Positions 1-15,230 of a DNA stretch of 64,000 nt are shown piece after piece (positions within the stretch are counted from its first letter, which is position 1; every line of letters begins with the position of its first letter). This stretch comes from Glandiceps talaboti (taxonomy: Eukaryota; Hemichordata; Enteropneusta; Spengelidae). Location of the stretch: contig NC_135561.1 of NCBI RefSeq assembly GCF_964340395.1, forward strand, positions 16,461,461-16,525,460. Reading direction: 5' to 3'. Position numbers and translations under genes: made by a program. The notes below the pieces were generated by a model. That model ran no database searches, had not been told where the DNA came from, and saw only the letters and a program-made list of their open reading frames with translations.

Positions 1-872
1 TAGTCCAAATCTCAACAGGCAGGTTATTTCAGGTTTTGTATGTTGTTGTATGTTATGTAATAAGTCAGGATAATTTTGTATACATATTTGATGCAGTAGT
101 GTACTGAGAAGCGCAGGTACATGTAAACACACACACACAATAGAATTTGGCTGCAGTTTTGTCTGAGTTGTCTGTGTTAATTGTGTGTTCATAGAAACAT
201 GACCAAGTCTACAATATGTGACAAACTGCATTGTTAAAGTCAAATTATGTAGTTCACATAATCACAAAAATATATTTAGACACAGAGGCACTTACATTAA
301 ATGATAATACTCTGTATTTGTTCAAAATGTTCCTTTCTTCAGAAGGCATTCAATTTTTTGATAAACTAAAATCATTTTTTATTAAATTTATCAATGAATA
401 CAGATTTTATCCCACAGATAATGCAACACACAAGACTTTCTGAAGCTTCCCTTTTAAGTTGATTTGATATAAGTTATCCATACGTCATTTAATCAATACA
501 AAATTGTAGTTTGGCACGGGCAAATCAGGTTTCATTCATCATATGCTTTCCATTCATTTTTTTATAGTCAGTCTGTCAGAGAATCTTGTTGAATCTGTCT
601 GTTAGAGTATTTCCTAAATCCATGACTTACTTTCTGTTTCTTCCAACAGATGCTGTGCACTTTGTAAAGGTACACGTACATGCATAGTTGAGATCTGAAA
701 ACCCATCAAAGTAAGGATTAATGGTTTCCATGGTGACACCGTATTTGACCATTTAAGTATTGATGTAAACAGTTCAAAGTAAGTGTTTATTGTTACCAGT
801 AATTGATTTGGACTTGCTATGATACATAGAAAGCAAATAATGGTTGTATTTTAACCATTTTTTGTTCATTAT

Positions 873-1237
873 TTAAAGTGGCCATATGGATGAGGTTTTG
901 AAATTCATTTTGGATTTTTAATTTATAAAAAAGTTTTTGAATTATTGTGGCTTCCCACTTCAAAAAATCAATGTGCAACAACATAGACCAAGTCTGTGTT
1001 TGTAACTTAGAACATGACTGAAAGCTAAAATATGCGTAAAAAGTTTGTTTTTGTACCTACAATAACAAACATTTTACGCATTTATCTGTCTTTTGCAATG
1101 TATTGAGTAACAAACACAGACTTGGTCTATGTTGTTTCACATTGGATTTTCACGTAGGAAGCCATTATAGCATTGTTTTAGCAATTAAAAAATCCAAAAT
1201 AAATTCCAAATCCTCATCCATATGGCCTAAACTTTAA
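873..1237. mobile_element. 365-bp fully palindromic MITE, copy 1
   Basis: Starts TTAAAGTGGCCATATGGATG, and its right end is the reverse complement, so the two halves form one long imperfect hairpin. TTAA is at both ends. A second copy lies at 35419-35781. Confidence 0.85.
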
Positions 1238-1731
1238 TACATGAATTGCTGGTCAACTGGTTAGAATGGCCAAGTTGAACTTGGAATTTGAAACTTGGTT
1301 GTTTTAACATTGCAATTGGTGTTTACTTCTGAATGGCCTTTGGGGCAAAATGAGAACCATGATTGTGTCGTAGTAAACTCACCTGCGTGATTGGAAACCT
1401 GAAGATTGGTGTGGGAAGGACTTATCATTTTCCTTACCCAGAACCTTTAAAGGGTTGCATATGTGCATATGTATGCTTTCCAGGAAATTGAGAATGTTAG
1501 ATAGAGCTGTTATGCTGTTTTCATGCTCATGCTAGGTGCAGTGATTATGTATATCACTGTGGTCACAACATTCATCTCAAGGAGGAGACATTACAATGAG
1601 TACTTTTATGAGTCAATGATATATGTATTATACATGTATACTAAATGTAGATATTTCCCCGTGATTGAAATTACTCAATGCAGATGGACCAAACCTTGAT
1701 TTTAATGTTTTCTTTTTAAAAAAAGTACTAG

Positions 1732-1790
1732 GTAAATAAATAAATAAATAAATAACATAAATAAATAAAACAAATGAAATAAAAAGTTGA
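1732..1790. repeat. (AAAT)n simple repeat
   Basis: TAAATAAATAAATAAATAAA-type tetranucleotide run decaying rightward. Confidence 0.95.
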
Positions 1791-4700
1791 AAATTAGGAG
1801 TATTGATTTGAATAACATCTACAAGGCAGCTTACTTACAATTCACCGTGATAATTTTACCTGGTTTTTATAATTTATAAGGCGTTAAGGGTGTCTATACT
1901 TATTCCATGTTTCTCATCGTAATACCTTTTAAAAATTATGGGTTTATAGTCAGTTGGTTAAATATTAAAATTAAGTTTAAAAAAAATTGTTGATTTAAAA
2001 AAAAGGTTTAGCTAGAATAATGAAATATAGGGTTGGTTGGGTCATGAAAAACAGAGAATTATCAAAAGTAAGGCCACCTTAAAGGTCTGTATGACCTTAA
2101 TCTTACTGAAGACAACATGACAAGTTGTTTAAATTGTCTGTATTTTAAACAAAATATAACCTTCCCTTGAAATAAATTGTTAAAAGGAAAGGTATGTACT
2201 GGCAAATTGACTGTCAAAAGAAAGACCTATAGGCATTATCATCCATGATGTGCAATGCCAACGAAAGTAAGAACTAGTCATAATAAAGAAGGTCTTGTTA
2301 CACATCTATGGATTCTGATTACCTAACGTTTTTGCCTGTTTGGATTGACAGGATTTATCAAACTGTCTGTTTGTTGATGTTACTGCTACAGAACTATTTA
2401 TTAGCTGTGATTTACAGACCAAATGAACGTATTTACAGAAAGGAAGAACTGCTTATGTGCGAAACTAAATGATGAATCAAGCTATTTTTGTACAGAAACA
2501 AAGTCTTCTTTTACTGCGTTAGGAGCTCAAATCAGAAATCATGTGACTGTTTGATCAACATTTTGTACAATCATGTGATTCTAAAGAAATGCATACTTTA
2601 TATTATCAGAACATACACTAAAAGCATTATGAAATCATATAAAGAAATTAAACGGATATTATGTATCAAGTATTAGTGTGTGTCTAACACTATGTAATTT
2701 CCAATACAGGAAATTTAAAACCATGAAAAAACACTGTTTTGTGTTTTGGTAATGAAAAGAAAGAATTTATTTTAATATCAGTTCATATATCAATATCTTG
2801 TACTATATTTTTTAGTCAATGTCCCATTTTCTCTTGGAGGGTATTCTGGTCACTTGACATGATTATTCTATAGTGTGATTAGACATTACTATGCATTATA
2901 TTATTAACTTAATATACTTGCCTCCGAATTGTAGGACGATCCCATATTTCAGTCTTTAATACTAGACTTTAAATATACACAATACATATACATGTATATA
3001 TTATATATATTTATAAAGTCACATGTTGAACAGGTAGTAATGTTCCAAGTTGGCTTTACGTCCAATCCCAAAGTAAAATACTAATAAGCGACATTTCAGT
3101 GCATCTAGCACACCTTCTTAAAGCTATGACAAACACGTGATTACTAGCAAATGAACTATACATGTCCGAACTAAAGGAAAATACAGTTATACAGTTAAGT
3201 ACTCGTGAATATTTAACGTGTACAATGTACACTGGTTTTGCATTTTGATGAAATAATGATCAGATATTTTATAAAGTTACATATTGATATAAATTAAATA
3301 GTTACCTGTAATGGGACCTCAAGTTCTTTATAGTGGGAATTATGGATTTTATTATATTTATAAGCTTCTCTTCTGTATAATTATTCATTTTTTAATAATA
3401 TATGAGTTATTATTTTCTTTTGATATATTGAATAATTCTTTGTAACAGTTGTTATAACAAATATAATAAGTGTAAGTGTGTTGTAATATCTGATTTAAAA
3501 TTCACCTGTTTTGTGCAATTTAAACAAACAACATATAATATTATATAATATTTTTTGGGTATTACAGCCACACACATGATAGATGGTCAATAAATGTTTC
3601 CATATTGATGATAATAGCACACACAGATCATTATGAATTCCACAGTCGTTGCAAGAGCCCTGGATAATGATCATAAAGATTACAATGTATATTATTCTAT
3701 CTTCCCCGGGGAGTCAAATACGACTGGTGAAAAAACACTGAATGGGGGATGCATTTGCTTGAATGATATGAGCTAAGCAAGGACTACACTTTTTTTTAAT
3801 TTATTCAAAGACAAAGTAGGTAAAGGTAATAAGAAGATAAAAAAACACCAGCAGGTTTGTCTGATGTGGGTTAACACCATATTTTTATCAGTTTCTTTAT
3901 ATCTGTTGAAGTTAGTCATAGTGTACAAAATGTAATATAAACTTTCTATTTTTTTTTAAATAAACTTAAAAAGTAACAGTCACACTTGATTGTTATGTGG
4001 CATTCTAATCAGCAAACAGAGTTTAATATGGGATCTGGGATTCCGTGCTGTTTAAATACTAATAAGTTACCTGTACTAATTACAGATAATGTGTCTTTGC
4101 ATGAACCTGTTCTCATTCCTGATTGCCATGAGCTTGAAGTAAACACACCGGTGTGTGGTTTCACAAGTTGTATGATTTTAGTGTACAGTCATGATAGTTT
4201 GAATGTACAGCACAGAATGCACAAGTGAAATTCATAACAAACAGTTGAACACAACTGATAGTTTACGACATGGATCAGAGCTTACAGTAATGGATACATT
4301 AACACTTTCAACTTGTAGATGTGGTAATATTGCAATCCTTTAATAGCCAGTCACATCCCATGGGCTTTTTAATGGGCAATTGTTTCTATTTATATTTGTA
4401 TGGTTTCACTTCATAAGATCAATAAATGACTCTAGTGTACAATGCAAGACATAAATACGTCTGAGAACAAACTCACAAATGACTCATTTAATGTATACGT
4501 ATTGTACATTAAAGAAATTTCAAATCTCACATGAAGTTTGCATATTAATGAGTTTGTATGAAAGTTAACACTCACTTCAAGGTGATGATTGGACAATGTC
4601 ACACAAGCTCTGCAATAAACAAACTCATTCATTTAGGGGTAGGTGGGAGGGGTCTGGCATCAGTGCAATCGCTGAACTTCATTTTCACAAATCTGCATAA

Positions 4701-5210
4701 CCACATTTTTGAAAACCTCCAAGCCTTCAATGATAACAACTTCTCTGTTTATTACTGAGATGTTGATGAGTTACTGCTAATGTGATATACAATGCTGGTT
4801 TTCTGGTTAGTATTTTTACGTGTTTACCATGTTTTTACATTATATCAATTGAAGCTGATTGACCGCTACAATTTTCATCATGGATGTTTAAATGTGTACA
4901 TTCGTTTAGGGGATGGGGGACAGGTTTTTTGCCTAAACGAATGATTCAGAAGTTCATTAAAATGATATAGATTGTGTGACATTTTTTGATCATCCCTTCA
5001 TTATCAATAGTCCTTTACAGCTCTCCTGACCATATACCTTCACAATCAAGGCATTGTGTTTGTTTTCCATATGGATGGTACATTGTACATGAGGGGGAAA
5101 ACATGTATCTTTCAACTCATACCATAGTGACAAAGACCCCTTTGGTCACTTTTATTTTCCTTGGTTGTCGATTCATGATGTGACCTTACATGTGTATTGC
5201 AGTGTATTTT

Positions 5211-5398
5211 GCATATGTCTAATTATGTATTTGACCAATTAGGTTCAGTGTAGGAATGCCATTCTGAATAACCATATATAATGACTGTTTGTAGACTTTG
5301 GAAGACAAAGGAAAATTCAGCAAATGAGAATGGCACTTAGGATAGCTGAAATTGTGTAGTAGCATTCATCCATATACACTGTCAGGTAGGCTATTAAA
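5211..5398 (+). repeat. dispersed repeat family C, copy 1
   Basis: Starts TGTCTAATTATGTATTTGAC, includes GAATGGCACTTAGGATAGCT and ends CAGGTAGGCTAT. A diverged copy is at 24012-24205. Confidence 0.6.
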
Positions 5399-6034
5399 AA
5401 ATCTAAAAATACAATCAAGGTACTAGACAACCCTGTCTTTCCACCCACTCCTCAAAATTATAGCAGCAGTAGCACTTATACATGTATTTATCTGAAGTAC
5501 ATGAAAATGTGACTGTTTTCTGTTGACCTCGCCAACTCAGCAGGAACCTGGATATAAATAGTAAGTTTAATATAGTTTACATGGAGGTGCAATTAGATGC
5601 TATGTTTGACTTTTACATGCCTGACTAGTTTGTTCAAACCACTGCCTTAATGCAAGCAAAGGATTCATTTCATGAAAATTATAGTCAGGAAAAACGTGAG
5701 CACGCTTAATTAAACTCATTCCATTTGGACTTTATATAATCTCAAGGTATAAAACTGTATGAAACGTACCAAGTGAAGGAACTGGGTAATCAAAGGAAAC
5801 TCATAACTTTTTTGTTTTATTTAATATATATTTAATATTGCAAAGCAGTATACATGGCATGTCATATGTGCTTTGCATTGAAAGTTTATCGTTGGATAGC
5901 ATTGATAAATCTGCTAAAATAGCATTGTATATCGTATTATATAATTATATAATATATATAAAGCAATTTTATGATAGCTGCACACACACACATACACATA
6001 TATATATAATAAATAATCATATACATATCTATCT

Positions 6035-6136
<102 letters not shown>

Positions 6137-9100
6137 TATATTATATAATATATAGTATATATATGCAGCAATCATAACATTTCTTGTAAGATTTATTGTA
6201 TGAAGGAGTGAAAAAAAAATGTTTATCAATGTTGCAAAAGTCTTCAAGCCATTAATAAAAACATGCTGTTTGACACCATGTGAACTGAGCAGGACAATTG
6301 GAATAAACTTTATGATTGTTGAAATTAATGCACAATTAGTTACTTAAATTAAAAACTCATGTACAAATGTATAAACTACTTGACAATGTAGAACACTGAT
6401 ATTTGACATTTTCTTATTTACTGGGCTTGGCACTGCATCCATGATAAAATTAAAATTGAAGGCATTCAATGAAATCTGCTGTTTTATTCAACTTCACAAA
6501 GTTACTTTATCCCATTTACCGTTTAGTGCCTGCGTTATTCAACTTCACTAAGTTTTACAAAAACCAATACATCAGTGGCAAGTGATTACTATCAGGCGAC
6601 ATCAGTTGCCCTACATTTACGTGATAAAATCACTAATTTGAAATTCTGACAAGACGTAGAATTCACACAGTATGAGATGCCATCATACAACCAGACATAC
6701 CTAGGCTATCAGTCACACACCCACTCATGGGAAATATATCGTGTGACAGAAGTGTATAATTTATAATCGGTGACAGTTTCTGAATGAAAATGAATGATCC
6801 ACAATATAAATTTTAATTATGGCGGCTACGGTTATGCAAGACTATATTATATAGTTATATATAGGATGTAAAGGTTTTTTTGATACTATGGTAGTGTAAG
6901 TTTCAGTATTATCTGCCCATAGCAGCAGCAGAAGCTGTCAAGGCAATCCTACAGAAAAATGTTGTACATTGTACATTGCAATACAATTTCAATGTAGATT
7001 TAAATTATCAGGGTCATGCAAAGTAAATAATCTTTTCTTGATGATGATGATGATGACGATGACGATGATAACAACGATGACAATGAGGATGATGCGTTAA
7101 CATTTAGCAACAAAAAAGGCTAATGTTAATATTGACACTAGTTACAGGACTTGAAGTGATTCACAAAAAAAAAAGATTGCAAAAGGTAGCAAAATGATCA
7201 TATTTCACTGTACAAGTCAGCCAATTCAGCTCTGATTATGTATCAGCCAATGACTAATAATATCAGCACAAAGTAGAAGCAATAGAGGATGTGATAATGC
7301 TACATGTGATAGTTTCTAAGAATACACAGTGGTGCATATTCTGAAAATAGCTTCAAGTTTTCAGGTGCGAGTTCCGCATTAGAAATAGATTTGCTGGCAC
7401 AATGCCAATATTCTGTATGCTTGATATCCCGGGCAAGCCAATCACTGCATCAGATCTCCTAGCTGATAGCTGTAATTTCCTTGCATATGCTTTGGATGAA
7501 GCATTGATATTTCAAATAGTTTCCGTTACAAGATGATGCATTTGAAAATCTCTCTCCAGGAACCCTTTGCCCAGAATTAGTTAATATGCTTTCAAATGTA
7601 CCCTGCAGTGATCTAGCATAGGGAAACTTACAATCAAGGGAATTATTACAGAAATTATTAGCAAGCCATATATATACATGTAATAACATAGCAGCCCTAT
7701 GTAATTCCACTCCAGACTACATAATATATACTAGTCTTTTTATCCTTATCACATATACATGTACTTGTAAATGGGATTCTCTTTCATCCAACATTCATGC
7801 AGAGCACCTTTCAATATTGTGACTTATTAAATTTGAATAAAAAACAAACAAGAAAATTTTGATTGAAATTTGTATTTTTAAAGACCAAGACAGAATATAT
7901 AATAAGCATTCCTACAAACTATACTTTTTAACAAACAATGTATTTTGCACCCAGGAAGTAAACATTTTAAACTTTTTCCTATTTCTTCAGAAATTGCAAC
8001 CTCATTCTCATGGTCATGCAGTGAGAGTCAAGATAAAAATCATCAGGGTCACTATACATTTTTTTTCAATAGCTAGATATGAAAATTAAGCTATTTCAGA
8101 TTCCAATATGGCCACCAAATACATTAAGTAACGTGTTATAAACTCCCTATAGGAAAGTAAAAGATTGGGTTATTTCCTTGAAAACAAGATGATGCCATCA
8201 CCAAATAATTTCTTTTTCATTATTTCAAAGGGAGATGCAGGAACATGCTTTCACATGGCAAATTTTGTAAATTGGACAGATTTTAATTATAAAACTTTTA
8301 ATGATTTTCAGTGAAATTGATCCCCAAGGGACTCCTTAACTGTGTTGTATTTCTAGAAAAGTTTACACACCTTAAATATACTTGGCTCAGCCTTCAAAGC
8401 TGTCGTAGTTTTGCATGCATTAGCTAAGGTGTCTTCTTTACTAGATTATCATTCACTTGAAACATTCAGGATCTTCTATCACTTCTTTCACAGTCTCCTT
8501 CATTTTGCTTGAATTCAAAAGAGGCTTTGGTAAAGTATAAAGAACAAGATTACTAAATATTTTATTAACCTCATTTTTTCTCCCTGGATTGTCTTGAATT
8601 TGTACAATATATCCATACATCCAGAATATAAGAAATAAGAATTATTCAAAGTACTCAGAATATTAAGCTCTAAAGATGGAAGAGCCCCTGTCGTTGTTGT
8701 AAACATGTAGCCAAAGACTATAAACATTTCTGCTGTTTCCTCAATGTGCGGAAATTTCATGTAAGCATGCCATCACTACTTGTAAACCTATTTTTATCGT
8801 TGCTAGGTCTTTTCGCTGTTCTGACTGTTTTTAGCTTAAAAGGATCTAAAAAAATGTATTATGTTGTCAAATTGTAGATATCATCAGTGGTTTTGACAGT
8901 TACTATACAGTAATGGAACGTTGACAGTGATGAACTAAAAGCAGTGATAACAATAAACCTTACAATGCTGTTAATGTTCAATTTTATGACTCTGGTGTTG
9001 CCATGGTAACATTGTTGAAATATTACATTCTCAATTTATGCAATCCACACATTGAATATCTCTTGTTTTTCACTCAGTTTCTCATTGTAACATCTGAAAA

Positions 9101-9649
9101 ATGATCAGTTGCAATCAGTCTGTTGGTTGGTTGTTAGAAAATAAATGGTTTTAATTATTTTAATTCTTTAACAAATGCACTACACTTGCATCTCAGTGCA
9201 TTGTACAACAATGTACAATTACAACATTGTTCGACCAACCATACCTTTTTGTCTGTCTTAAGCTGTTCTACAGCTATACCTACTATAGCAGCAAGTTTCT
9301 GTATTGATCACAGCGTAATCTTTCACTCCCTGATGTTTAGTTAGTGTACATTTCACCAGTGGTGTGTTGAGTGTAGATCTCCAGGATAGAGACACCAGTG
9401 GATATCTAATTTGGTATAATAAACAAAGTTACAATGTTGTTTAATTGTGTTCTAGTTGCTAATTTAACATCAAATGTTGGTGTTGTTTGTTTACCGTCTA
9501 AGTGAAGTGAGTGAGTGTATGTGTGTCATATTATCTGTGTAGTGACTAGCCAGCCTTGGTCTTATCAACAATTTGAGAAATTTGCTGTTAGTAGGTAGTT
9601 TCAGCACAGCTTGAGAGAGGCTAAGAGATACCGGTACAGTTGGTCGAAC

Positions 9650-9749
9650 ACTGTTGTAATGGATATAATCTTTAATGAGTGTATTTACAACATTTATATG
9701 ATTTATGAGAATAAAAAATTATTATTATTATTATTATTATTATTATTTA
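9650..9749 (+). repeat. (ATT)n run, possible retroelement 3' tail
   Basis: ATGAGAATAAAAAATTATTA is followed by about 30 bp of ATT repeats. An AATAAA followed by a trinucleotide run is like the tail at 49840-49869, but the upstream part shows no recognisable element body. Confidence 0.4.
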
Positions 9750-12700
9750 GAGAATCACGGAATGAAAATCTAGATGGTTGTGATCTTATTTGTCTTGCCA
9801 GACAAATATCTCTGAGACATAGCTAAATTTTATTGTGTGGCACAGTGTTATTATCTAGCATGACAAGAATTGTGTACAGTTATTACATTAATAGTCATAT
9901 TGAGTGTCTCAAAAATATCAGTCAAATGATATGAGTGTGCCAACTTATGTGCTGCCCTTGTACATTTATAATGTAGTAATGTTTAAGTGCAGGATCATTG
10001 TCCAGCCTGTCAACATATTGTTTCAGGTTTCACGATTTTTGTTTCATTTTCATTTCATAATTTGAAGAAGTTATAAGTTGGGTCGAGGCATGAGAAACAT
10101 AGATAAGGCTGCCCTAAAATGGTCCATTGAGTAGTAATCTCAGTATGCAGAATTCAGTACATGTACTGATAGAATTGATGAAAAGTGGAGAAAGAAAGTA
10201 ACAGCGCTGTAAGAGTGATAGGCAATTAATTTCATCTTCCCTGTGGAGTTGTAGGTTATATATAGACTAAGTTAATAAAATAAAATTTTCACTTTTAATA
10301 TGTTGCACAGCCTTGAAATTAATTTTTATCAGTTTTATAGGTGACATGTGTGAAATTGGATTCAATTTAAATAGTTAATATATTTGGTAAGTATTGAATA
10401 GAAGCTGTATGATAGATAGTCTATAGAATCCATGTATGGAATAGAATTAGATGCTAATTAGTGATGAATCTGTACATCTATTAGAATATGCTATTTACTA
10501 CATATTAGGGAATCATTATATTGTAGATAATACAGTTTTATCCTTTAAATGTGTCTCAGTTTAGCATAAATTACTAATTGTCATTTTAGCACACTTGTTT
10601 ACTAAATGGATTCGTCGTTTTAATAATCCGTAAATCTTGTTGTTTGGAATGCCATGATTGTTAAATTAAAATGCAAGTTTTGCAGAACCACCACAAATTT
10701 CATTGCAAGACGAATACTGAATACATGCTTCCACATTTTGGGAGAATGCCACATTTGGTAGGTTAGGGAATTGTTCAACGAGAAGTTGTATCTCAGTGAT
10801 GTGCAAGTCGGTCAAAAATGGGATTTTTGTGACTATAATATGCAAATTCCACACTTATTTAGGAACTGACCCCAAGATTCTGCATAAAGATTTGAAAGTG
10901 AGTCCCAAAATTTACTTCAGGTATTATAGGGATGCGTGATTGCCCTGATAGCAATTTGTTGTAATAAGTGCTTGTCTTTGCAATTAATACGCATAGGAAT
11001 GGAAATGTGGCAAGACACCATATGGCTGTCTAATACACAAGGTAAACTGGTTGCAATGGATTGTTTTCAGTGATGTTAAATTTACAGGTATCTCCAACAG
11101 CAACTAATCATTTACAAGTACAGGAAATGTATTCTGCAGGACTAAGATAAGTGCTGGTAGCCAGCAAAACCACAAACAGCTTACACTGTAGTGGTTTGCC
11201 AACTACATTTTGGGAAATTTGTTTAAAATTCTTCCTTTCAACCAGTATATTTCCATCATTGGACGGATTCATTGGTTTCATTCATAGATATCACTGTCTA
11301 CTTTTCACATATCACTGCCTACTTTTCAAATTTGCTACATTGTGCAGCCCTGTTCTTACCTCAACAAATGATAAACACTTGTCAGGTGGTGCCATGTATC
11401 GTGTAATTAAAGTTGTACTCAAAATGATTTATTTCATTTTTATTATTAAACATCTCTGAACAATCAAGACATGTCAAAAAAGGGGAAATTGACTTTATGA
11501 GTAACAAAGTACGCCTGGAGGGAAAAATGGTTAAAAATCAGATCGAGATTTCTATAGTATGTTTTTTGCAGTTTTATAGGCACCTGGACATGATGAGATT
11601 CTTGAATAATTCATATCCAGACATACCGCCTGATTGTAGCCTGTACTAAAGTGAAGAAATTAAGGGCGTTGGCACACTGTTACTATGAATAGCATTTTAT
11701 AATGTCAATGATCTTGTTCGAGGAAAAATCTGAATTTTTACCCTAGTTGCAAATGCTTCATATGTAGCGGAAATCATATTATGTTGTCGTTTTTTAATCA
11801 ATTTGAAATTGAAAATTGAAACTTGTACAGACGAACTAAACATAGGAAATTTATAGACATACATTTTGTATAAGGCAAAGTCTTATGTACAATTAAGAAA
11901 GAAAGTATAAAATCCATACTACTGCATCTCGAGAAGTGGAGTTGAATTTGTACCTAAGTTAAAAATAGTCTATGTTATGTTGATGGGGAGCATTACTATC
12001 ATGTTCCAGGAAAACCAGATTTTATATTCTGATTAAACAATTAAATATTCTAATTCATTCGAACAGAAATTTGCAAATTATGTTCGTATTAAAATATGTT
12101 TTTGATCAAATTGATTTCAAAACTTGTAGAGAAGATTCAGAAGTAAACATAGGATCATCAGTACAATAGCTCACATATCTACAAATGTTAAAAAGACAAA
12201 TTTTGATATTGTACATGTCTAATTAGTGATATAGTTACTGTAATATTGAATCTGAGGAAGTAGACTTACTGTTAATAAAAATAGTCTTTATAATGAAGAT
12301 GACTTACTATCATCTATTCCACGAAAATCTGAATTTTTACGCTAATTCAACATGCATGCTTCATTTCGAGAGACAATAAGTTTACATTTAGTTAATCTGT
12401 TTTTTGATCACATTGATATTCAAATGTGTACAGATTTAAGTAAACATGGGAAATATAATGGCAGCATAACCATACATACAAAAAGGAAAAAAATTAGATG
12501 ATATTGTAAAGTTAACAGCAAAAATGAAATATCTAGCACTCTACATCAAATGGCATGAACTCGTGAAGGCAGCAAGTCACTTCTTTATCAAATGCAAAGT
12601 GGAAATAATGAGATAGAAATCAGATAGAAAACATGACTGACTGTACGAGTGTGTAACCTGAACAATATTGGCGGGAAAGGTGTAAATATAAAGATAAGAA

Positions 12701-13794
12701 ATTAAAAAGAGTGTTTCCTATTGTGGTACATGTACAATGTACCTGGATATCTACATTGAATTTCAAAACTGTCCATTATCGCCTTTAATCATCATAAATC
12801 GGTGCCCATTATATAACAATACTAAGTAACCTGATTTATGATATGCTTCTTTAATTGCGTCATTGGAATTTAGTTTACAAGAATGAATATAAACTTAAGA
12901 TGATTCACTTAGCAAAGTGAGTGGACAAATTGCTTATATAGGAAAAACACATTGGTGTAAACAGAAAAACAACTAATATATTCAAAATACATATAGCTTC
13001 AGTTATCAGAACTTCCTCAAGGACATGGATTTTGTTCAGATATGCAGATAGTTTGGGTTATTGATTTTATGGATGGAGCATAACTTTTCATGTCTTAAAC
13101 ACGGACAAATCAAACTTGTATGTATATTTTTTGTAGTCTACACAATCCAATATCAAATACCAACAGTACATAGAAATAAGACAATTGATCGACCGTCAGA
13201 TGCGCAAGGTAGAAACTGCAATAGAACTTGTATTGAACATGGAAAACTTGTGGGACATCATGGATGTTCGGATATTAAACAGAACAATCCAGATAATATA
13301 ATGAGGACTATTATAATACTACTATTACTAATACTGGACAATTTTGATATCATTGAAAAAGTTCATTTCTTAATATTCCACGAATTATCAACTATGAATA
13401 AAAACAATTACACAGTATGGCTACAGTTAAAATCTTTTTATAAATATATCCATTTCCAGGTCACGGTTGCAATCTAACCATTCACGACAGCAACTTGTTT
13501 TCAATATTCTATGCATTTGCACTGTGTCTGTTTTGAGTCACAGGGAATAGAACCTGGTATGTGAAGGATTCCATTAAACCAATCAAGTGTTGTCACAGGG
13601 GTTTTCATTCTGGGCTGGAGTTCTCATAAATAAATGTATTACTACTAAAGCGGACTGGGAAATAATTGCTCACAGAACATTGCAGTTCCCTGAAGAATAT
13701 GTACATATCTCAGCAACAGAAGTGTTTTTTTTAGAGAAAACTTGTGTCATCACCTACTTTCTGATGTAAATGTTCATTTGACGTTGTATCACAG

Positions 13795-14205
13795 TACACA
13801 TAAATAGTTCCCCGTCTGTCTATCTTTAGTACTAGAGTATCATAACACAAATAGTTCCCCTTCTGTCCACCCATAAGTTTGATACCAGATATCATAACAC
13901 ACAATCATTTAAATAGTTCATCCATCTGTCCATCTTTAATAGTCTAAGAGTATCATGACACACAAATAGTTCCCCCTTCTGTCCACCTCTAATACTAGAT
14001 ATCATAACACACAAATAGTTCCCCCATCTGTCCACCTTTAATACTAAGACTATCATAAGACACGGATAGTTCCCCCTTCTGTCCACCTTTAATACTAAGA
14101 CTATCATAACACAAATAGTTCCCCCCATCTGTACACCTTTAATACTAGATATCATAACACAAATAGTTCACCCTTCTATCCACCTTTAATACTAGAATAT
14201 CATGA
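13795..14205 (+). repeat. 50-bp minisatellite, about 8 units
   Basis: Unit roughly ATCATAACACAAATAGTTCC followed by CCCTTCTGTCCACCTTTAAT and ACTAGAT; unit length varies from 47 to 60. The 87-codon minus-strand ORF here is a repeat artefact. Confidence 0.92.
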
Positions 14206-14689
14206 TAATTAAAGTGTACGTGTGCCACACCTGTTAAGAGGTCCATTATTACTAGCTAGGTTATTGCTTCTCTAGGTACTCCATTTACCGTTGTTAATTA
14301 AATTAAAGTAATAAGATTCTATTTCGGGCATGAGTGATATGATGCCCACAGGTCCTTCCAGGTAATGAAAAGTGTCATTGAAAGCTATTATTCTGTTTCC
14401 ATAGAATGATGAAACATAATAATTATAGATTATTTGTCATATGTGACATGACAAATGGATCACTCTACAGTATATGAAAGTAAGGGATTCAATGATTTAA
14501 TCTTATGATAACTACATACATGTATATGGAAAAATGACCTTCCAGCAATACCTACAATTTATTAATGGTAATAATCTTAATGAATATAATTTATGTTATA
14601 ACATAAAAAACAGTTAAACTTTGTAAATAGCAACAAGTTTGAACAGCATGTTCATTGTAAACAATAATATTCGTAGTAAAACATGTATG

Positions 14690-14985
14690 TCACACTGTGT
14701 AACATAAAGAAAACGTTCTTAAGACATGTACAATGCATGCAGTAAGGTAACATAACATTGAAAATACTATGTACAGACGTGTAAAGGTGCATCATACATG
14801 TAACAAGGAAAACATCATAAGTAACACATTCTTGTCACAAGGATTAACGTAAACAAAGAACATATTAATAAGTAAGATGTTCATGTAACAAGGTTTATAA
14901 TAACAAACAAAACATCACAAGTAACATATATACATGTCACAAGGATTAAATGTAAACATTAAAGTAACATGTTCATGTAACAATA
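14690..14985 (+). repeat. degenerate tandem repeat, about 60-bp units
   Basis: Recurrent GTCACAAGGATTAA, GTAACAAGG, AACAAAGAACAT and AGTAACA-ATGTTCATGTAACA segments over about 300 bp, too diverged for exact unit boundaries. Confidence 0.6.
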
Positions 14986-15057
14986 TCTTTGCTTATTTTA
15001 ATTTTATACATGAATGATGCAATCAGTATGCTGTTAGCATTAAAATATTAAACAAAG

Positions 15058-15230
15058 CCTCCTGTCCAGATGGTCAATTGATAATATGCTTATCCATGGA
15101 CTTCAAGTCATTCTTATCATGTTTCATGTCCAGATTGTTAAATTGGTAGTATCCTAATTAATGGACTTCAAGTCAATCTTATATTAACAACATCCAATGT
15201 AACCCTTTGATTCCTGTCCAGATGGTCAAC
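15058..15230 (+). repeat. 2-3 copies of a 70-80-bp tandem unit
   Basis: CCTGTCCAGATGGTCAA occurs at about 15061 and 15217, with TGTCCAGATTGTTAAATTGG between, and TGGACTTCAAGTCA at 15098 and 15164. Confidence 0.65.

Noticed and set aside
7039-7099. GAT-repeat stretch that could encode an Asp-rich segment
   Set aside because: A stop lies four codons upstream in that frame and another shortly after; best read as a simple repeat.
13061-13477. 138-codon ORF in unique sequence
   Set aside because: No start context, domain, biased codon use or splice structure that sets it apart. ORFs of this size are expected occasionally by chance in 64 kb.
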